Origin: Bradyrhizobiaceae bacterium
GTDB lineage: Bacteria > Pseudomonadota > Alphaproteobacteria > Rhizobiales > Xanthobacteraceae
Length of the DNA: 38,949 bases
Assembly: GCA_947479905.1 (NCBI GenBank)
Contig: CANKBJ010000012.1
Span: 1-38,949 of the forward strand
Direction of reading: 5' to 3'
The notes under the pieces: generated by a model
What the model was told of the DNA's origin: nothing
Database searches by the model: none
The model's input: the letters and a program-made list of their open reading frames with translations, nothing else
Position numbers and translations under genes: made by a program
Shown: positions 23,853 through 31,611 of the stretch, piece by piece
Numbering within the stretch: position 1 is the stretch's first letter
Layout: every line of letters starts with the position of its first letter

Positions 23853-24992
23853 CTATTGCAACAAGGCGCTCGAGCAATTCTGCGGATCGATGCCGATGTT
23901 TTGGCACAGACTGATCGCGGATGGAGACAACACCGCGCTGCGGTTCGTCGAAATCGCCGGCAATGTGGCCTGGCGCAGATCGCTCGCTGTGCTGGAGTTG
24001 GCAATCGCCACTTTCAGCTCACGCTCGGCTGCCAGAAGCTTGGCCTGCTCCTGGTACAGCGCGGCCTGTGCAGTCGCGAGTTTCTGCCGCTCGGTGATCG
24101 CGTCGACCGGCGCGGAAATCACGGCATTGACGACCTTCAATGGCAGGCCGGCCACTTCCAAAACCTCCGACGGTTTGACGACCTGAACCGAGGTCGGCAC
24201 GCCATCCTTAAAGGCCAGCGTAGTACTGCGTGCAACGAATGCCGTTCTGTCGATGTCGATTCGGAAGATCGGCGCAGCATTGGCAAATTGCAGGGTCTTC
24301 ATTTCTTTGGATTCGCCGGCTTCTATGATGTGAACGCGATGATTGATCGGTCTGCGATAATAGATGCCGGGCGCCTTCGGCGGCAGCGTTTGCAGTTCGC
24401 TCGCCGTGACAGCCGCGGCCGCCGTCCCGATCGATTTCGATCCCGCTCGGCACCCGCCGCTCCAGATGTTTGGCACCAACTCGATTTCGACGCAGCTTTT
24501 TTTAAACCGTCGGCTCAATTTTGCGTTGACTTCGCTCGCGGCACGCAGATCGAATGGATCGAAATCATACGAAGCGAGGAGCGGCTTTTCCTGCTCTCCC
24601 TCGCGGAAGCCACCGATCTGTTTGGCGATCTGGATAATTATTTCACCCGTCTTGTCGGTCGCGGTGGACGCCACCGCTTTGAGCAGGCCATTGTCCTCGA
24701 AATCGACCTTGATGTCGTCGTTCGAGAAACCGGAAAGCTCATACCCAACCTCCGAAAGCGTGCGCGGGTCGGAGACTGCCACGCTCGCTGTGGTGATCGA
24801 GAAACTGTCTTTAGTGCCCTGAACGGTAACCCGAAGAAGGTGCTTTGGAAGGAAGTAGGAACCGGCGTGCTGACTTTCGGGCCCCTTGGCATCTTCGCCG
24901 GCAAAGCGATGGGTGCTGATCATCGACGAGCACCCGGAAATCAAAAACAAAACGGCAACTAAACCAAAAACCCTCGCAAACAAAGAACCCAT
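23853..24992 (-). CDS. Lipoprotein of unknown family, paired with two proteases
   Basis: A 379-residue lipoprotein. The signal peptide ends in the lipobox LISGC with Cys21 as the acylated residue. After it come YFLPKHLLRVTV and a beta-rich region with paired acidic stretches (GFSNDDIKVDFED), a central region with two cysteines (SCVEIELVPNIWSGGC), and a helical Ala/Glu/Lys-rich segment near residues 300-345 (AALYQEQAKLLAAERELKVA). I recognise no named family. It is cotranscribed with the S1 protease (19-base gap) and divergent from another protease, so it may be the partner, substrate, anchor or inhibitor of these enzymes. The frame starts at 25013, but the ATG at 24992 fits the signal peptide. 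Confidence 0.75.
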   Translation of the reverse strand: MGSLFARVFGLVAVLFLISGCSSMISTHRFAGEDAKGPESQHAGSYFLPKHLLRVTVQGTKDSFSITTASVAVSDPRTLSEVGYELSGFSNDDIKVDFEDNGLLKAVASTATDKTGEIIIQIAKQIGGFREGEQEKPLLASYDFDPFDLRAASEVNAKLSRRFKKSCVEIELVPNIWSGGCRAGSKSIGTAAAAVTASELQTLPPKAPGIYYRRPINHRVHIIEAGESKEMKTLQFANAAPIFRIDIDRTAFVARSTTLAFKDGVPTSVQVVKPSEVLEVAGLPLKVVNAVISAPVDAITERQKLATAQAALYQEQAKLLAAERELKVAIANSSTASDLRQATLPAISTNRSAVLSPSAISLCQNIGIDPQNCSSALLQ

Positions 24993-25054
24993 GGCACGCC
25001 CCCACGCTACCAACCCACCCCTCGGCGATTGAGTTTCTCGTATTTATTGCAATT

Positions 25055-25080
25055 AATCAATATTCCCGTTATTATTGATT
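25055..25080. promoter_or_regulatory. AT-rich inverted repeat between divergent lipoprotein and protease genes
   Basis: AATCAATA (25055-25062) and TATTGATT (25073-25080) are exact reverse complements with a ten-base spacer, in a conspicuously AT-rich stretch of 140 bases between the divergent genes. It could be the operator or an upstream promoter element for both. Confidence 0.45.
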
Positions 25081-25132
25081 TCAACCTTGTGCCTTTTCGG
25101 CGCGGTACTGCTTTTGCTGCGGGTAGGTTGAT

Positions 25133-26632
25133 ATGCGCGCAACAAGTCGATGCCAGGTCGCCGGTTTTGCGATTGTCGTCGGCGCGACCGTTGGTAGTCA
25201 TTTCACTCTCAGCCTGGCTGCCGCGCAGACGTCGGGGTCTTTCGATTTGAAAACTTTCGACGGCCAGACGAAGTTTCTGGCAGAAAAGCAATCAAACGCG
25301 GTCGATCGCAAGGACAAGGCGCTCATGAACTTCCTTTCCGGATGGCGTGCGTCCGGTCTGAGCAGCACGGCGCCGCAAGGAGCGATCGACCTTCTTGCCG
25401 ACGACCGTCTTTCCCTGCCTGACGGCTTTGTCCGGCCACTCGTACCGCCGGATCGCACCTCTGTCCGGCTCGGCGGTTTTGTCCGCCAGGAAGTGGCGGC
25501 CGACGATGCCCGCCGCGGGGCGGAGCCGCGGATTCCGATCGGTCCCCAGGGCGACAACATCCGCGCAAGGCTAACAGCCACGATCGAGAGCGAGCGCCAA
25601 CATAGCTGCGGGGACGCTGTTCGCAGACTGCGCGAGAAAATCCGCTTCGGAAACGGGCAGACCGGCGATCGTATCAACGATTTTCACAGTCTTTGTCTGT
25701 TCGCGCAGCCGCGCGAATCCAATCCGCCGCCGCTGAATGCGCTGGAGCTGCCCGCGGTCGCCGCATGCGCCACGATCTACAGCGATTATCGAAAATACTG
25801 TCTTGCGCCGGAAGCGCTCGGCGGCGCGGCCGAGCGGTTGAAGAACCTGGCGGGCGTCATTGTTACCAAGGCCAACGACGTCTATCGCAAGCAAATCGCC
25901 TGCTCGGGCATGCGGGTGCGCGGAAATCTTGTGCTGACGGCGCGGCACTGCATGGCGGCATTCCCGTCAGGCAACACAGGGGGCGCCTGGTTTTATCCGC
26001 TGGGCAACACGGCTCAGACTCCCGTCGGCATACCGATCGAACAGGTTCTTCCCGCCCCCGGCTTTACGCCGCGGCCGGTTGCCGGCACCGGCACGGCTTA
26101 TCGCCAACTCACCGATCAGAGTGTCTGGGGCAATGACGTGCTGCTGCTGAAACTTGCCAGCCAGCCTTCGGCCCCGATACAGCCGCTCGGACTGCGCCAG
26201 CCCACAGGCATGGAGTCGGCTGCGCTCGGCGGTTATCAGCGCCTGATCTTTCATGCCATGTTGATCCAGGCGCGGCTCGCAGGCCGGCCTCTCTTTGACG
26301 ACGAAGATCTGCTCGGCAACGGATCCTGGCGGCAAGCCTTCGAGTTCGACGCTTCGGCGACATGTTTGATGATGCCTTACACGGCCGACGAAGCGCGCCG
26401 TCTGTCCTACGATCAAGGCCGGGTCTATGGCCATAACTGCCAGTCGCTGCGGGCCGCCAGCGGCTCGGTCTTGGTTGCGCTAAGCAACAACGACGTTCTC
26501 GGCATCCATATTCATGCGCGGCCCGATACCGAGCTGGAAGCACGCAATATCGCGGTCGAGAGCATTCGGCCCCGCAACACCGCGGTGATCATGAACCCGC
26601 AATTACGTGCCGCTATTGACGGCAATCAATAG
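25133..26632 (+). CDS. Secreted trypsin-fold protease with long N-terminal region and altered serine motif
   Basis: A 499-residue exported protein. The signal peptide spans about residues 1-31 (cut after LAAAQ). Residues 35-235 are a region without recognisable domain and with several cysteines. The C-terminal half is a trypsin fold: His272 in LTARHC, Asp335 in WGNDVLLLKL and Ser443 in RAASGSV. In S1 proteases that last motif is GDSGGP, in V8-type enzymes GNSGSP; here the Gly-Asp/Asn before Ser is replaced by Ala-Ala. The nucleophile and SG are kept, so activity is possible but not assured. Divergent from the lipoprotein and protease operon across an AT-rich region. Confidence 0.8.
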   Translation: MRATSRCQVAGFAIVVGATVGSHFTLSLAAAQTSGSFDLKTFDGQTKFLAEKQSNAVDRKDKALMNFLSGWRASGLSSTAPQGAIDLLADDRLSLPDGFVRPLVPPDRTSVRLGGFVRQEVAADDARRGAEPRIPIGPQGDNIRARLTATIESERQHSCGDAVRRLREKIRFGNGQTGDRINDFHSLCLFAQPRESNPPPLNALELPAVAACATIYSDYRKYCLAPEALGGAAERLKNLAGVIVTKANDVYRKQIACSGMRVRGNLVLTARHCMAAFPSGNTGGAWFYPLGNTAQTPVGIPIEQVLPAPGFTPRPVAGTGTAYRQLTDQSVWGNDVLLLKLASQPSAPIQPLGLRQPTGMESAALGGYQRLIFHAMLIQARLAGRPLFDDEDLLGNGSWRQAFEFDASATCLMMPYTADEARRLSYDQGRVYGHNCQSLRAASGSVLVALSNNDVLGIHIHARPDTELEARNIAVESIRPRNTAVIMNPQLRAAIDGNQ

Positions 26633-26727
26633 TCTGAGCGAGATACATTTCGAACAATGCCGACACCGGCGACGACCGCCTGCCATGGTCACGCTGGAGA
26701 TTAGCAGATTTTTTTCATACTCCCATC

Positions 26728-26756
26728 TTGACTGTTAATATCCCTAGGATTATATA
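26728..26756 (+). promoter_or_regulatory. Strong sigma-70-type promoter in a gene-poor stretch
   Basis: TTGACT (26728-26733) and TATATA (26751-26756) are separated by exactly 17 bases. Transcription would start near 26763 and run into the structured element described below. No protein gene with a plausible ribosome binding site follows for more than 700 bases. Confidence 0.6.
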
Positions 26757-26762
26757 CACGTC

Positions 26763-27240
26763 ATCCCGTCCCAACTAACGAGTGGCGTTTGATCAGCGTC
26801 GTCAGATGCTGGGGCGGGGAGCGGTGGCTGGTGAGGGCGTCGGAGATACGGCGCAACGACCTCATCAGCGGTCCAAGCCGCTTGGTCCCGGCTGCCCGTG
26901 CAGGCAGTCACTGGGGCGGCCGTGCCGTGGCCATCGGGGCAGAAACCTTGGCATTCAACGGGCTCGATACCAGGGCCTAGAGAAGCCGAAGGGGGAAGCA
27001 TCCCCGCCACGCCATGAAAGCCCCGCAGCGGTGGCTAGGTGCGCCTTTCGCAAGAAAGGGCTCCTGAAATCGTCCGGCCACCGGGGGTCAAGCGGAGCAA
27101 ACCTATAAACATCGCGCGCGGGACGCCGGGAAACCGGCAATCTCGTGGTGACTTGCTCGTGTGAAATCTAACTCACAATCACACGAGGCTACGGGGTTGT
27201 TGTGACCCCGGCGTTCCGCGCGCCCTCGTTTCGGGGGCGA
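26763..27240 (+). ncRNA. Candidate structured RNA or dispersed repeat element, about 480 nt
   Basis: The stretch 26633-27512 has no convincing gene; short frames here (for example 26782-27108) lack ribosome binding sites and read as low-complexity Arg/Gly/Pro. It is rich in strong helices. CCTTTC-GCAA-GAAAGG (27044-27059) is a stem capped by a GNRA tetraloop. GGGGA-AGCA-TCCCC is at 26992-27005. A 17-bp stem joins 27114-27130 to 27207-27223 with one G-U pair, and CTCGTGTGA (27156-27164) with TCACACGAG (27179-27187) folds inside it. A hairpin at about 27221-27239 ends it. With the promoter at 26728 this fits a noncoding transcript; a multi-copy repeat is the main alternative. No known RNA class is recognised. 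Confidence 0.45.
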
Positions 27241-27321
27241 AGATGGGAATGCAATTTTGGAAGACGGCCTGCCCGGGGCCGCTAAAGAATACGGGCGATG
27301 AATCATGTCCGCAGCTCTTCT

Positions 27322-27467
27322 CTTATCCCTCCCCTGAAAGGGGAGGGTGGCTCCGCGCGAAGCGCGGAGTCGGGTGGGGTTTAGCTAGCGGTCTACCATC
27401 AAACGTCGCCCCACCCGGCCGCTCGTTTCACTCGCGTCCACCCTCCCCGTAACCGGGGACGGATAAG
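27322..27467. repeat. Intergenic inverted repeat with CTTATCC/GGATAAG ends
   Basis: Terminal CTTATCC (27322-27328) and GGATAAG (27461-27467) are inverted. Inside, CCTCCCCTGAAAGGGGAGG forms a hairpin near the left end, CCCTCCCCGTAACCGGGG a poorer one near the right, and GGGTGGGG pairs with CCCCACCC across the middle. Same build as the elements at 7259 and 9549. Confidence 0.7.
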
Positions 27468-27512
27468 AAAGTGCCCGCTATTTGAATATTGAACCGGTCA
27501 ATCACGCAGCGC

Positions 27513-27599
27513 TCACCGCCCCTGCGCGCTTTGCCCGGTCATCGCCGCCGCAAAGAACAAAGCGACAAAAACCGCGCCGATAATCTGAAACGTCATCAT
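27513..27599 (-). CDS. Possible 28-residue membrane peptide
   Basis: A short frame on the minus strand begins MMTFQIIGAVFVALFF and continues AAAMTGQSAQGR. Nearly all of residues 4-20 would form one transmembrane helix. ACGAGG lies about seven bases before the first ATG. Such tiny single-helix proteins are common in Hyphomicrobiales and usually missed by gene callers. Nothing beyond membrane location can be proposed; coding status rests on the ribosome binding site and the clean helix. Confidence 0.4.
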   Translation of the reverse strand: MMTFQIIGAVFVALFFAAAMTGQSAQGR

Positions 27600-27782
27600 G
27601 AGAAACCTCGTCCATTCAATCGCAGTGCTTCGATGTCGCCCGTCAATCCATCACGGCGGTCTTCGTTCCGTCCCGTTACCTCTTGCCCGCGGCGCGTGGC
27701 GCAAGGCGGAACAATTTCACGAGATGCGTGTTGACAGGCAGCCCCGGCCTCACGGCTGGCTTACCCAACAATTGGAGCGTCC

Positions 27783-28211
27783 ATGCAGGTTAAATTCACG
27801 GCTCAATTCATCGGTTCGGCACTTCTGCTCGCCGCGCTGGCGAGCCCGATGAACGCGCAGGCGCAAGGCACGATCCAGGGCGCCGAACGCGGCGCGGCGC
27901 AAGGCAATCGCGATGCAGGCCCGGTCGGCGCCGTTGTCGGCGGCACGCTTGGCGCCGTCGCCGGCACGGTCGGCGGCATTCTCGGCGTGCAGGATCGTCC
28001 GCGCTTCCGCACTTACGTCGTCGAACAGCGTGTGCCGTCCTACACCTATCAGAGCGACGTCCGCGTCGGCGCGGTGCTGCCGGAAACCGGTGTGACCTAC
28101 TACGAGATGCCGGCCGAATATAACGCGCCGAATTATCGCTACACCTACGTCAACCAGCGTCCCGTGATCGTCGACCCGCGCACGCGCACCATCGTGCAAG
28201 TCGTCGACTAA
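27783..28211 (+). CDS. Secreted DUF1236-type protein with glycine zipper
   Basis: A 142-residue exported protein. The signal peptide spans about residues 1-27 (cut after AQA). Residues 45-68 are a glycine-zipper helix (GAVVGGTLGAVAGTVGG) of the sort that packs in membranes. The rest carries the DUF1236 wording: RFRTYVVEQ, a PSYTY segment, VGAVLPETGVTYYE, and the C-terminal VDPRTRTIVQVVD. The family is restricted largely to Hyphomicrobiales and its role is unknown; an envelope location is likely. GGAG precedes the ATG by six bases. It is followed after 27 bases by another small secreted protein with a glycine zipper. Confidence 0.82.
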   Translation: MQVKFTAQFIGSALLLAALASPMNAQAQGTIQGAERGAAQGNRDAGPVGAVVGGTLGAVAGTVGGILGVQDRPRFRTYVVEQRVPSYTYQSDVRVGAVLPETGVTYYEMPAEYNAPNYRYTYVNQRPVIVDPRTRTIVQVVD

Positions 28212-28238
28212 CAGCGCATCAACCGGAGGAACATTACC

Positions 28239-28502
28239 ATGATGAAATTCGTCACCCTCGCCGCCGTCGCGGCCCTGACCATGACTGTCGCGATCGCGCC
28301 GAAGCCGGCGCAGGCCGAGAACGGCCAGATCGCCGCCGGCGTCATCGGCGGCCTCGCCGTCGGCGCCATCGTCGGCTCGCAGATGAACAACAATCACGGC
28401 TATCGCGGACGCGGTTATGCCCGCCAATGCGTCATCGAGCGCCGCGATTACGAAGATCGCTACGGCCGCCTGCACGTTCGCAATGTGCGGGTCTGTAACT
28501 GA
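28239..28502 (+). CDS. Small secreted glycine-zipper protein
   Basis: An 87-residue exported protein. The signal peptide spans about residues 1-26 (cut after AQA), followed by a glycine-zipper helix (AAGVIGGLAVGAIVGSQ, residues 32-48) and an Arg/Tyr-rich tail with two cysteines (Cys64, Cys86), a likely disulphide. GGAGGAA lies nine bases before the ATG. It is in an operon with the DUF1236 protein upstream and ends at a terminator shared with the convergent cheR. No more specific family is recognised. Confidence 0.75.
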   Translation: MMKFVTLAAVAALTMTVAIAPKPAQAENGQIAAGVIGGLAVGAIVGSQMNNNHGYRGRGYARQCVIERRDYEDRYGRLHVRNVRVCN

Positions 28503-28525
28503 TCCGCGCCGGCTGTGTCTGAAAC

Positions 28526-28557
28526 GAAAATCCCGGCCCATGTGGCCGGGGTTTTTG
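28526..28557. terminator. Bidirectional terminator between the glycine-zipper gene and cheR
   Basis: CCCGGCC (28532-28538), a five-base loop and GGCCGGG (28544-28550) form a perfect stem. On the plus strand GTTTTT follows; on the minus strand ATTTTC follows, so it can end transcripts from both sides. Confidence 0.8.
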
Positions 28558-28578
28558 CGTTGAGGGCGCGTCTTGCAC

Positions 28579-29439
28579 TTAGACTTTGGCGTTCGCGAAT
28601 TGCGTCATCGGGGCGGCCCGCCGCTGCGCCGGGTTCGGCGTGTAAAGCCCGCGCCGCTCCGTCATCGGCTTGAACGCATCGGTCAGGCCGACCACGGTTT
28701 CGGCTGCGCCGAGCACCAGATAGCCGTCGTCCGGAATCTGCCGGGCGATGCGGTTGAAGACGCCGATCTTGGTCTCCTGGTCGAAATAGATCAGCACGTT
28801 GCGACAGAACACCACGTCTAAGGTGCCGAGCGGCGAAAAATCGTTGAGCAGATTGAGCGTGCGGAACTGGATCATGGCGCGAATTGCGGGGGCGATCCGC
28901 CAGCTTTCGCCTTCCTGCGTGAAATATTTCAGAAGTTGCTGGATCGGCAGGCCGCGCTGCACTTCAAACTGGCTGTACAGGCCCGCCTTGGCGCGGTCGA
29001 TCACGTCTCCGGACAGATCGGTGGCGATAATTTCGACGCGGAAGCCGGCAAGCGCCGGGCCCATTTCGTTGAGCGTCATCGCCAGCGAATAGGGTTCCTG
29101 GCCGGTCGAGGCGGCCGCGCACCAGATGCGGATGCGCTTTTCGCGCCCGCGCGCAGCGACCAGTGCCGGCATGATGTGATCGCGGAAGTTCTCGAACGGC
29201 GCCTTGTCGCGGAAAAAGAACGTCTCGTTGGTGGTCATCGCCGCGACCGTGTCGATGGCGAGCTGCGACGTCGGCTGCATTCTGATGTTGGAGATGAGCG
29301 CGGTCAGATCGGTCATGCCGTAGCGCCGCGCCACCGGCAGCAGCCGGCTTTCGGCGAGATATTGCTTCTCCGCCGCAAGGACCAGCCCGGAGCGCTCGCG
29401 CAGCATCTTGCGCAGATAGTCGAAGTCGCCCGGCGTCAT
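28579..29439 (-). CDS. cheR: Chemotaxis protein methyltransferase CheR
   Basis: A 286-residue SAM-dependent methyltransferase that methylates glutamates on chemoreceptors during adaptation. The N-terminal helical domain (about 1-75) is followed by the Rossmann domain with [13 protein letters not shown] (about 108-120), the SAM-binding loop, and [10 protein letters not shown] near residue 215. The ATG overlaps the cheB stop in ATGA (29436-29439), giving translational coupling; the longer frame upstream is inside cheB. It is the last gene of the che operon. No methyl-accepting receptor is present in the window. Confidence 0.95.
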   Translation of the reverse strand: MTPGDFDYLRKMLRERSGLVLAAEKQYLAESRLLPVARRYGMTDLTALISNIRMQPTSQLAIDTVAAMTTNETFFFRDKAPFENFRDHIMPALVAARGREKRIRIWCAAASTGQEPYSLAMTLNEMGPALAGFRVEIIATDLSGDVIDRAKAGLYSQFEVQRGLPIQQLLKYFTQEGESWRIAPAIRAMIQFRTLNLLNDFSPLGTLDVVFCRNVLIYFDQETKIGVFNRIARQIPDDGYLVLGAAETVVGLTDAFKPMTERRGLYTPNPAQRRAAPMTQFANAKV

Positions 29440-30653
29440 GGCCGCTCCCCCGCGAACAGGCGGGTGAGCCGCGGCGCGATCTCGTCGAGCGGCAACACGG
29501 CCGAACATAGGCCGTTCTGCGCGACCTGTCCGGGCATGCCCCAGACCACGCTGGTGGCTTCGTCCTGCGCGATCACCTGGCCGCCGGCTTCGACCACGGC
29601 CTGCGCGCCGAACAATCCGTCCGATCCCATACCGGTGAGCACCAGCGCCAGCGCTTTGGCGCCCCACACCTCGGCGGCGGAGGAAAACAGCGGATCGACC
29701 GCCGGCTTGCAGAAATTGACCATGGCGCCGTCGCCGATCGCGATCACGGCGACGCCGTCGCGGCGGGTGACGCTCATATGTTTGCCGCCGGGCGCCAGAT
29801 AAATGGTGCCGGCATTGATCTCCTCGCCGTCGACGCCTTCGCGGGTCGGCCGATTGGACGAGCGCGCCAGATGCTCGGCGAGAATGGTGGTGAAGGTCGG
29901 CGGCATGTGCTGCGTGATCAGCACCGGCGCGCGGTCGATAACGCCGCCGATCTGCGCCACGATGGCATTGAGCGCCTGCGGTCCGCCGGTCGAGGCGCCG
30001 ATCAGCAGGACGCGCGGCGGCGTCAATGGCGACGCGCGCAGGACGATCGCCGCATGCGCCTCGCCATGCAGCGTATGGATCGGCTTGACCGCGCTTGTTG
30101 ACCGAGATGCGCGGGCCTGGACCGGCGCGGCGACAGGCGCCGCGCTCGGCACCAGAGGCGGCGCGATGGACGTTTCCGTTGCCTGCGGGTCCCGGCGGCG
30201 TCTGGCGCGCAGCCCGAGATGGCGGATTTTTTCGATCAGGTCGCGGTGGAATTCCGGCGACCCGCTGACTTCCTGGTTCGTGGTCGGCTTGGGGATGTAA
30301 TCGGTGGCGCCGAGCGACAGCGCGCGCAGGCTGATCTCGGCATTGCGCCGCGTCAGCGTCGACGCCATGATCACAATCAGATCGGGCTTTTTCGCCAGCA
30401 GCAGCGGCAGCGCGGCGATGCCGTCGAGCTCCGGCATATCGATATCGAGAACCACGACGTCAGGATTGGCCCGTTCGAGCTGCGACACCGCCTCGCGGCC
30501 GGTGCGCAGCGAGGCGACCGCCTCCATGTCCGGCTCGGCCTCGACCCAGCGCGAAAACAGCCCGCGCACGACGATCGCGTCGTCGACGATCATGACGCGA
30601 ACGCGCGGACCGAGACCCGTGGCGGCTGAAGCAAGGGGAGTAGCGAAAGTCAT
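29436..30653 (-). CDS. cheB: Chemotaxis methylesterase/glutamine deamidase CheB
   Basis: A 405-residue protein with an N-terminal receiver (about 17-135; phosphoacceptor Asp70 in [12 protein letters not shown]) and a C-terminal methylesterase (about 210-400). The catalytic triad is Ser221 in GASTGG, His249 in QHMPP and Asp345 in GMGSDG. Phosphorylation by CheA lifts inhibition by the receiver, so that receptor methyl esters are removed. The linker (about 150-205) is long, Arg/Ala/Pro-rich and disordered. It is between cheY (48-base gap) and cheR (four-base overlap). Confidence 0.96.
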   Translation of the reverse strand: MTFATPLASAATGLGPRVRVMIVDDAIVVRGLFSRWVEAEPDMEAVASLRTGREAVSQLERANPDVVVLDIDMPELDGIAALPLLLAKKPDLIVIMASTLTRRNAEISLRALSLGATDYIPKPTTNQEVSGSPEFHRDLIEKIRHLGLRARRRRDPQATETSIAPPLVPSAAPVAAPVQARASRSTSAVKPIHTLHGEAHAAIVLRASPLTPPRVLLIGASTGGPQALNAIVAQIGGVIDRAPVLITQHMPPTFTTILAEHLARSSNRPTREGVDGEEINAGTIYLAPGGKHMSVTRRDGVAVIAIGDGAMVNFCKPAVDPLFSSAAEVWGAKALALVLTGMGSDGLFGAQAVVEAGGQVIAQDEATSVVWGMPGQVAQNGLCSAVLPLDEIAPRLTRLFAGERP

Positions 30654-30701
30654 CGGGCCTGACTGATTTTGTTGACGGGTGGGTCCGGACGGCGCGAGAA
30701 A

Positions 30702-31067
30702 TCAGATCAGGCCAACCTCCTGAAACTTGGCTTCGACAATCTCCTTGTCGAACGGCTTCATGATGTACTCGTTGGCGCCGGCATGCAGCGCCCGCGCGAT
30801 ATGCGCAACGTCGTTTTCGGTAGTACAGAAGACGACCTTCGGCCCATCGCCACCGGGCAGGCGGCGCAGCATGCGCAGGAATTCGTAGCCGTCCATCTTC
30901 GGCATGTTCCAGTCGAGCAGGATTGCCTCGGGCAGCTTGCGCTGACAGGCGACAAGCGCCTGCTCGCCGTCCTCGGCTTCCTCGATGGTAAATTCGAGAC
31001 CTTCGAGAATGCGGCGCGCAACTTTGCGGATGACGCTGGAGTCGTCAACGATCAAACAGGTCTTCAT
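30702..31067 (-). CDS. cheY: Chemotaxis response regulator CheY
   Basis: A 121-residue single receiver domain. Asp8/Asp9, phosphoacceptor Asp52 in LLDWNMPKMDG, Thr81/Thr82 and Lys103 form the active site. With no output domain, it acts by binding the flagellar motor switch or by drawing off phosphate from CheA. It lies in the che operon between cheW and cheB. Most genomes of this group have several CheY proteins, so this one may be a phosphate sink rather than the motor signal. Confidence 0.95.
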   Translation of the reverse strand: MKTCLIVDDSSVIRKVARRILEGLEFTIEEAEDGEQALVACQRKLPEAILLDWNMPKMDGYEFLRMLRRLPGGDGPKVVFCTTENDVAHIARALHAGANEYIMKPFDKEIVEAKFQEVGLI

Positions 31068-31136
31068 TTCAATGCCTCGTCTTGTTCATTTCGTTCTGTG
31101 TCGCGGCAAGCGCACGCTTGCTTTGTTCAGTCGAAC

Positions 31137-31601
31137 TCATGCCGCGGCGGCGTGGATCGAGATATCGAGAATGCGGTCGACGTCGATGACCATCAGGAGC
31201 TGACCGTCGAGGCGAAAGATGCCGGTGGATACGCTGGCCAGGCGCGGGTCGAGATTGATCGGATTGCGCTCAAGCGCGGCGCTGTCGAGCTTGAGGACCT
31301 CGCCGACGCTGTCGATCAGGAGGCCATACGATTCGCCGTGCATCTCGACGCCGATCGCCATGGCCGGACCGCCATTGTCTTCGCGCACAAGCCCCAGCCG
31401 GAGCCCAAGATCGATCAGGGTCACGATCCGGCCGCGCAGATTGAGAACGCCGGCGATCTCCGGCGGCGCCAACGGCACCTTGGTCAATCGCTCGGGGATA
31501 AAGACGTCCTGCACACGCCGGATCGGCAGGCCGAACAATTGCCCGCCAACCACTGCGGTGACGTATTCATTGACGTTGCGGTCGGTGTTTTCGCTGGTCA
31601 T
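31137..31601 (-). CDS. cheW: Chemotaxis coupling protein CheW
   Basis: A 154-residue CheW domain linking chemoreceptors to CheA. VTAVVGGQLFGLPIRRVQDVF opens the first subdomain and LNLRGRIVTLIDL (about 50-62) is the conserved core. It lies 10 bases after the cheA stop and 69 bases before cheY. The tail ends AAAA. Confidence 0.94.
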   Translation of the reverse strand: MTSENTDRNVNEYVTAVVGGQLFGLPIRRVQDVFIPERLTKVPLAPPEIAGVLNLRGRIVTLIDLGLRLGLVREDNGGPAMAIGVEMHGESYGLLIDSVGEVLKLDSAALERNPINLDPRLASVSTGIFRLDGQLLMVIDVDRILDISIHAAAA

Positions 31602-31611
31602 GCCCTGCCCC

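Noticed and set aside
26782-27108. 108-codon frame in the gene-poor stretch
   Set aside because: No ribosome binding site, low-complexity product, and overlapping frames on both strands are equally open; structural RNA or repeat fits better.
27044-27223. tmRNA, RNase P RNA or group II intron
   Set aside because: None of the conserved cores (tRNA-like ends, RNase P GAGGAAAGTCC-type core, intron domain V) could be found.
26633-27512. Insertion sequence remnant
   Set aside because: No transposase motif in any frame and no flanking direct repeats identified; terminal inverted repeats belong only to the short element at 27322-27467.
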